From: Planctomycetaceae bacterium
Lineage (GTDB): Bacteria; Planctomycetota; Planctomycetia; Pirellulales; UBA1268
DNA: 6,571 nt
NCBI GenBank assembly: GCA_947464585.1
Contig: CANHYS010000120.1
Coordinates: 1 to 6,571 of the forward strand
Direction: 5' to 3'
Each line of letters opens with the position of its first letter. Position 1 is the first letter of the stretch. The notes beneath the pieces were generated by a model. That model was not told the origin of the DNA and did not search any database. It worked only from the letters and a program-made list of their open reading frames with translations. Shown here piece after piece: positions 5,376 through 6,571 of the stretch. The translations under genes were made by a program, and so were the position numbers.

Positions 5376-6571
5376 GGCACGTTTTCGCGGTGGCCCTATC
5401 GCTGTGGGTGGCATGCCTCTGGTGCGGGATGGTTTCAGCCGCCATGCCCGAGCATGAACTTGAGGCCGTTCGCGCCGAGACCATGCGTCCCTACACGGGT
5501 CCGATGTCGGAGGCCCAGCCGCACGAAGGATTGAAAGGCAAAATCCTCTGCGGCTACCAAGGCTGGTTCAACACACCCGACGACGGCGCCGGCCTCGGCT
5601 GGAAGCACTGGTTCCGCGATGGCAAACGGCCTCCGGACCTCGACAACATCGGCATCGACATCCTGCCCGACGTCTCCGAACTGGCACCCGAGGCGCGGCA
5701 CGCCACAGTCCTCATCGGCAGCGATGGCCGGCCGGTGGAACTGTTCAGTTCGCTCCACCCGCAGACGGTCGACACGCACTTCCGCTGGATGAGGGAATAC
5801 GGGATCGACGGCGTCTTCGTGCAGCGGTTCGCCGCGCCGCTGGCGAGCCCGAGGCACCTGCGCAACTGCACGATCGTGCTCGACCACTGCCGCACGGCCG
5901 CAAACCGCCACGGCCGAACCTACGCCGTGATGTACGACCTCTCCGGGCTGAAGGCGGGCGGCGCGGCCGAAGTGCTGGCCGACTGGCAAGCCCTGCAGAC
6001 ACGGATGCAGATCGGCAACGATCCGGCCTATCTGCGGCTGGGCGGCAAGCCGCTCGTGGCCGTGTGGGGGATCGGGTTCGGCGACAAGCGGGCGTATGGT
6101 ATCGCCGACTGTCACGAGATCATCGCGGCGATCAAGGCCGATGGCTGCGCGGTGATGGGCGGCGTTCCCACCGGCTGGCGGACGCTCAATCGCGACGCGG
6201 TCACCGACAAGTCGCTCCACGAGGTGGTGGCCATGTGCGATGTCGTGAGCCCGTGGACCGTGGGCCGCTACCGCACGTCCGACGAGGTATCCCGTCACGC
6301 CACGCGGGATTGGGCGGCCGACGTTGCGTGGTGCCGGGAGCGCTCGCTGCTCTATATGCCCGTCGCCTTCCCGGGCTTCAGCTGGCACAATCTTCACGGA
6401 GGGCCAGTCGGCCAGATCCCACGCCGCAAGGGAGAGTTTCTCTGGCGTCAGTTCGCCGAGGCGAGCCGCGTGGGGGCCGAAACGATCTACGTCGCCATGT
6501 TCGACGAGGTGGACGAGGCCACGGCGATCTTCAAGTGCGCCGATCCGCCGGCCGGCGAACCGTGCAAGCGA
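5372..6571 (+). CDS. secreted GH71/GH99-like glycoside hydrolase (3' end outside window)
   Basis: From ATG 5372, which overlaps the previous TGA as ATGA, 400 codons run open to the edge, so the C-terminus is missing. Residues 1-24 form a Sec signal peptide (RH, then a hydrophobic core, with likely cleavage near VSAA); neither cysteine in it sits in a proper lipobox. The mature protein shows landmarks of bacterial GH71/99-like proteins: GKILCGYQGWFNTP (from about 56), the WKHWF pair, HFRWMREYGIDGVFVQRFAAP (through about 156), RTYAVMYDLSGL, KPLVAVWGIGFGD, CDVVSPWTVGRY, FPGFSWHN, and MFDEVDEATAIFK (376-388). E379 and E382 have the E-x-x-E spacing that I recall for the catalytic glutamates of GH99 endomannosidases. 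Members are TIM barrels acting on mannan or related glycans, but the substrate here cannot be read from sequence. Coupling to the sigma/anti-sigma pair suggests cell-surface glycan use under that regulator. Confidence 0.85.
   Translation, partial: MRHVFAVALSLWVACLWCGMVSAAMPEHELEAVRAETMRPYTGPMSEAQPHEGLKGKILCGYQGWFNTPDDGAGLGWKHWFRDGKRPPDLDNIGIDILPDVSELAPEARHATVLIGSDGRPVELFSSLHPQTVDTHFRWMREYGIDGVFVQRFAAPLASPRHLRNCTIVLDHCRTAANRHGRTYAVMYDLSGLKAGGAAEVLADWQALQTRMQIGNDPAYLRLGGKPLVAVWGIGFGDKRAYGIADCHEIIAAIKADGCAVMGGVPTGWRTLNRDAVTDKSLHEVVAMCDVVSPWTVGRYRTSDEVSRHATRDWAADVAWCRERSLLYMPVAFPGFSWHNLHGGPVGQIPRRKGEFLWRQFAEASRVGAETIYVAMFDEVDEATAIFKCADPPAGEPCKR

Noticed and set aside
5435..6397. Long antisense open frame (320 codons) opposite the glycoside hydrolase gene
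   Set aside because: It is rich in Arg, Ala, Gly and His with no domain, as expected for the complement of a GC-rich gene. The sense frame carries clear GH71/99-like motifs.

Overview
This 6.6 kb window is GC-rich and densely coding, and every supported gene lies on the + strand. The protein families suggest a planctomycete, probably Pirellulales-like. They include a secreted 3-keto-disaccharide hydrolase domain (DUF1080) protein, a DUF6268-like outer-membrane barrel, and a short sigma factor of the kind expanded in Rhodopirellula and Verrucomicrobia, coupled to a membrane FecR-type anti-sigma protein. This assignment is inferred from family content only; there is no rRNA or other phylogenetic marker in the window.

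Layout. Bases 2-232 are the 3' end of an unrecognised gene, followed by a C-rich, G-poor gap that could be a Rho-dependent terminator. Bases 355-1539 encode an exported DUF6268-like beta-barrel protein. After a gap of about 150 bp with a possible promoter comes a two-gene unit. The secreted DUF1080 protein (1694-2503) is joined by a GTGA stop/start overlap to a DUF983-type zinc-ribbon membrane protein (about 2500-3081). A gap of about 130 bp with a small GC-rich hairpin separates this from the third unit. That unit is a sigma factor (about 3214-3807), a FecR-domain anti-sigma-like membrane protein (3804-5375) and a secreted GH71/GH99-like glycoside hydrolase (5372 to the window end, still open). 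Both junctions in this unit are ATGA overlaps.

How the genes may work together. The last three genes look like one translationally coupled operon. The anti-sigma protein has a cytoplasmic N-terminus, one membrane segment, a periplasmic FecR domain and a C-terminal beta-rich domain resembling concanavalin/LamG-like lectin folds. A plausible but untested reading is that it senses a glycan, or glycan release, outside the membrane and frees the sigma factor to express glycan-degrading functions, including the hydrolase encoded with it. The DUF1080 gene upstream fits the same carbohydrate theme, but nothing in the sequence ties it to this regulon.

There are no tRNA or rRNA genes, CRISPR arrays, insertion sequences or attachment sites that I can see. 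No gene-free stretch exceeds about 155 bp.
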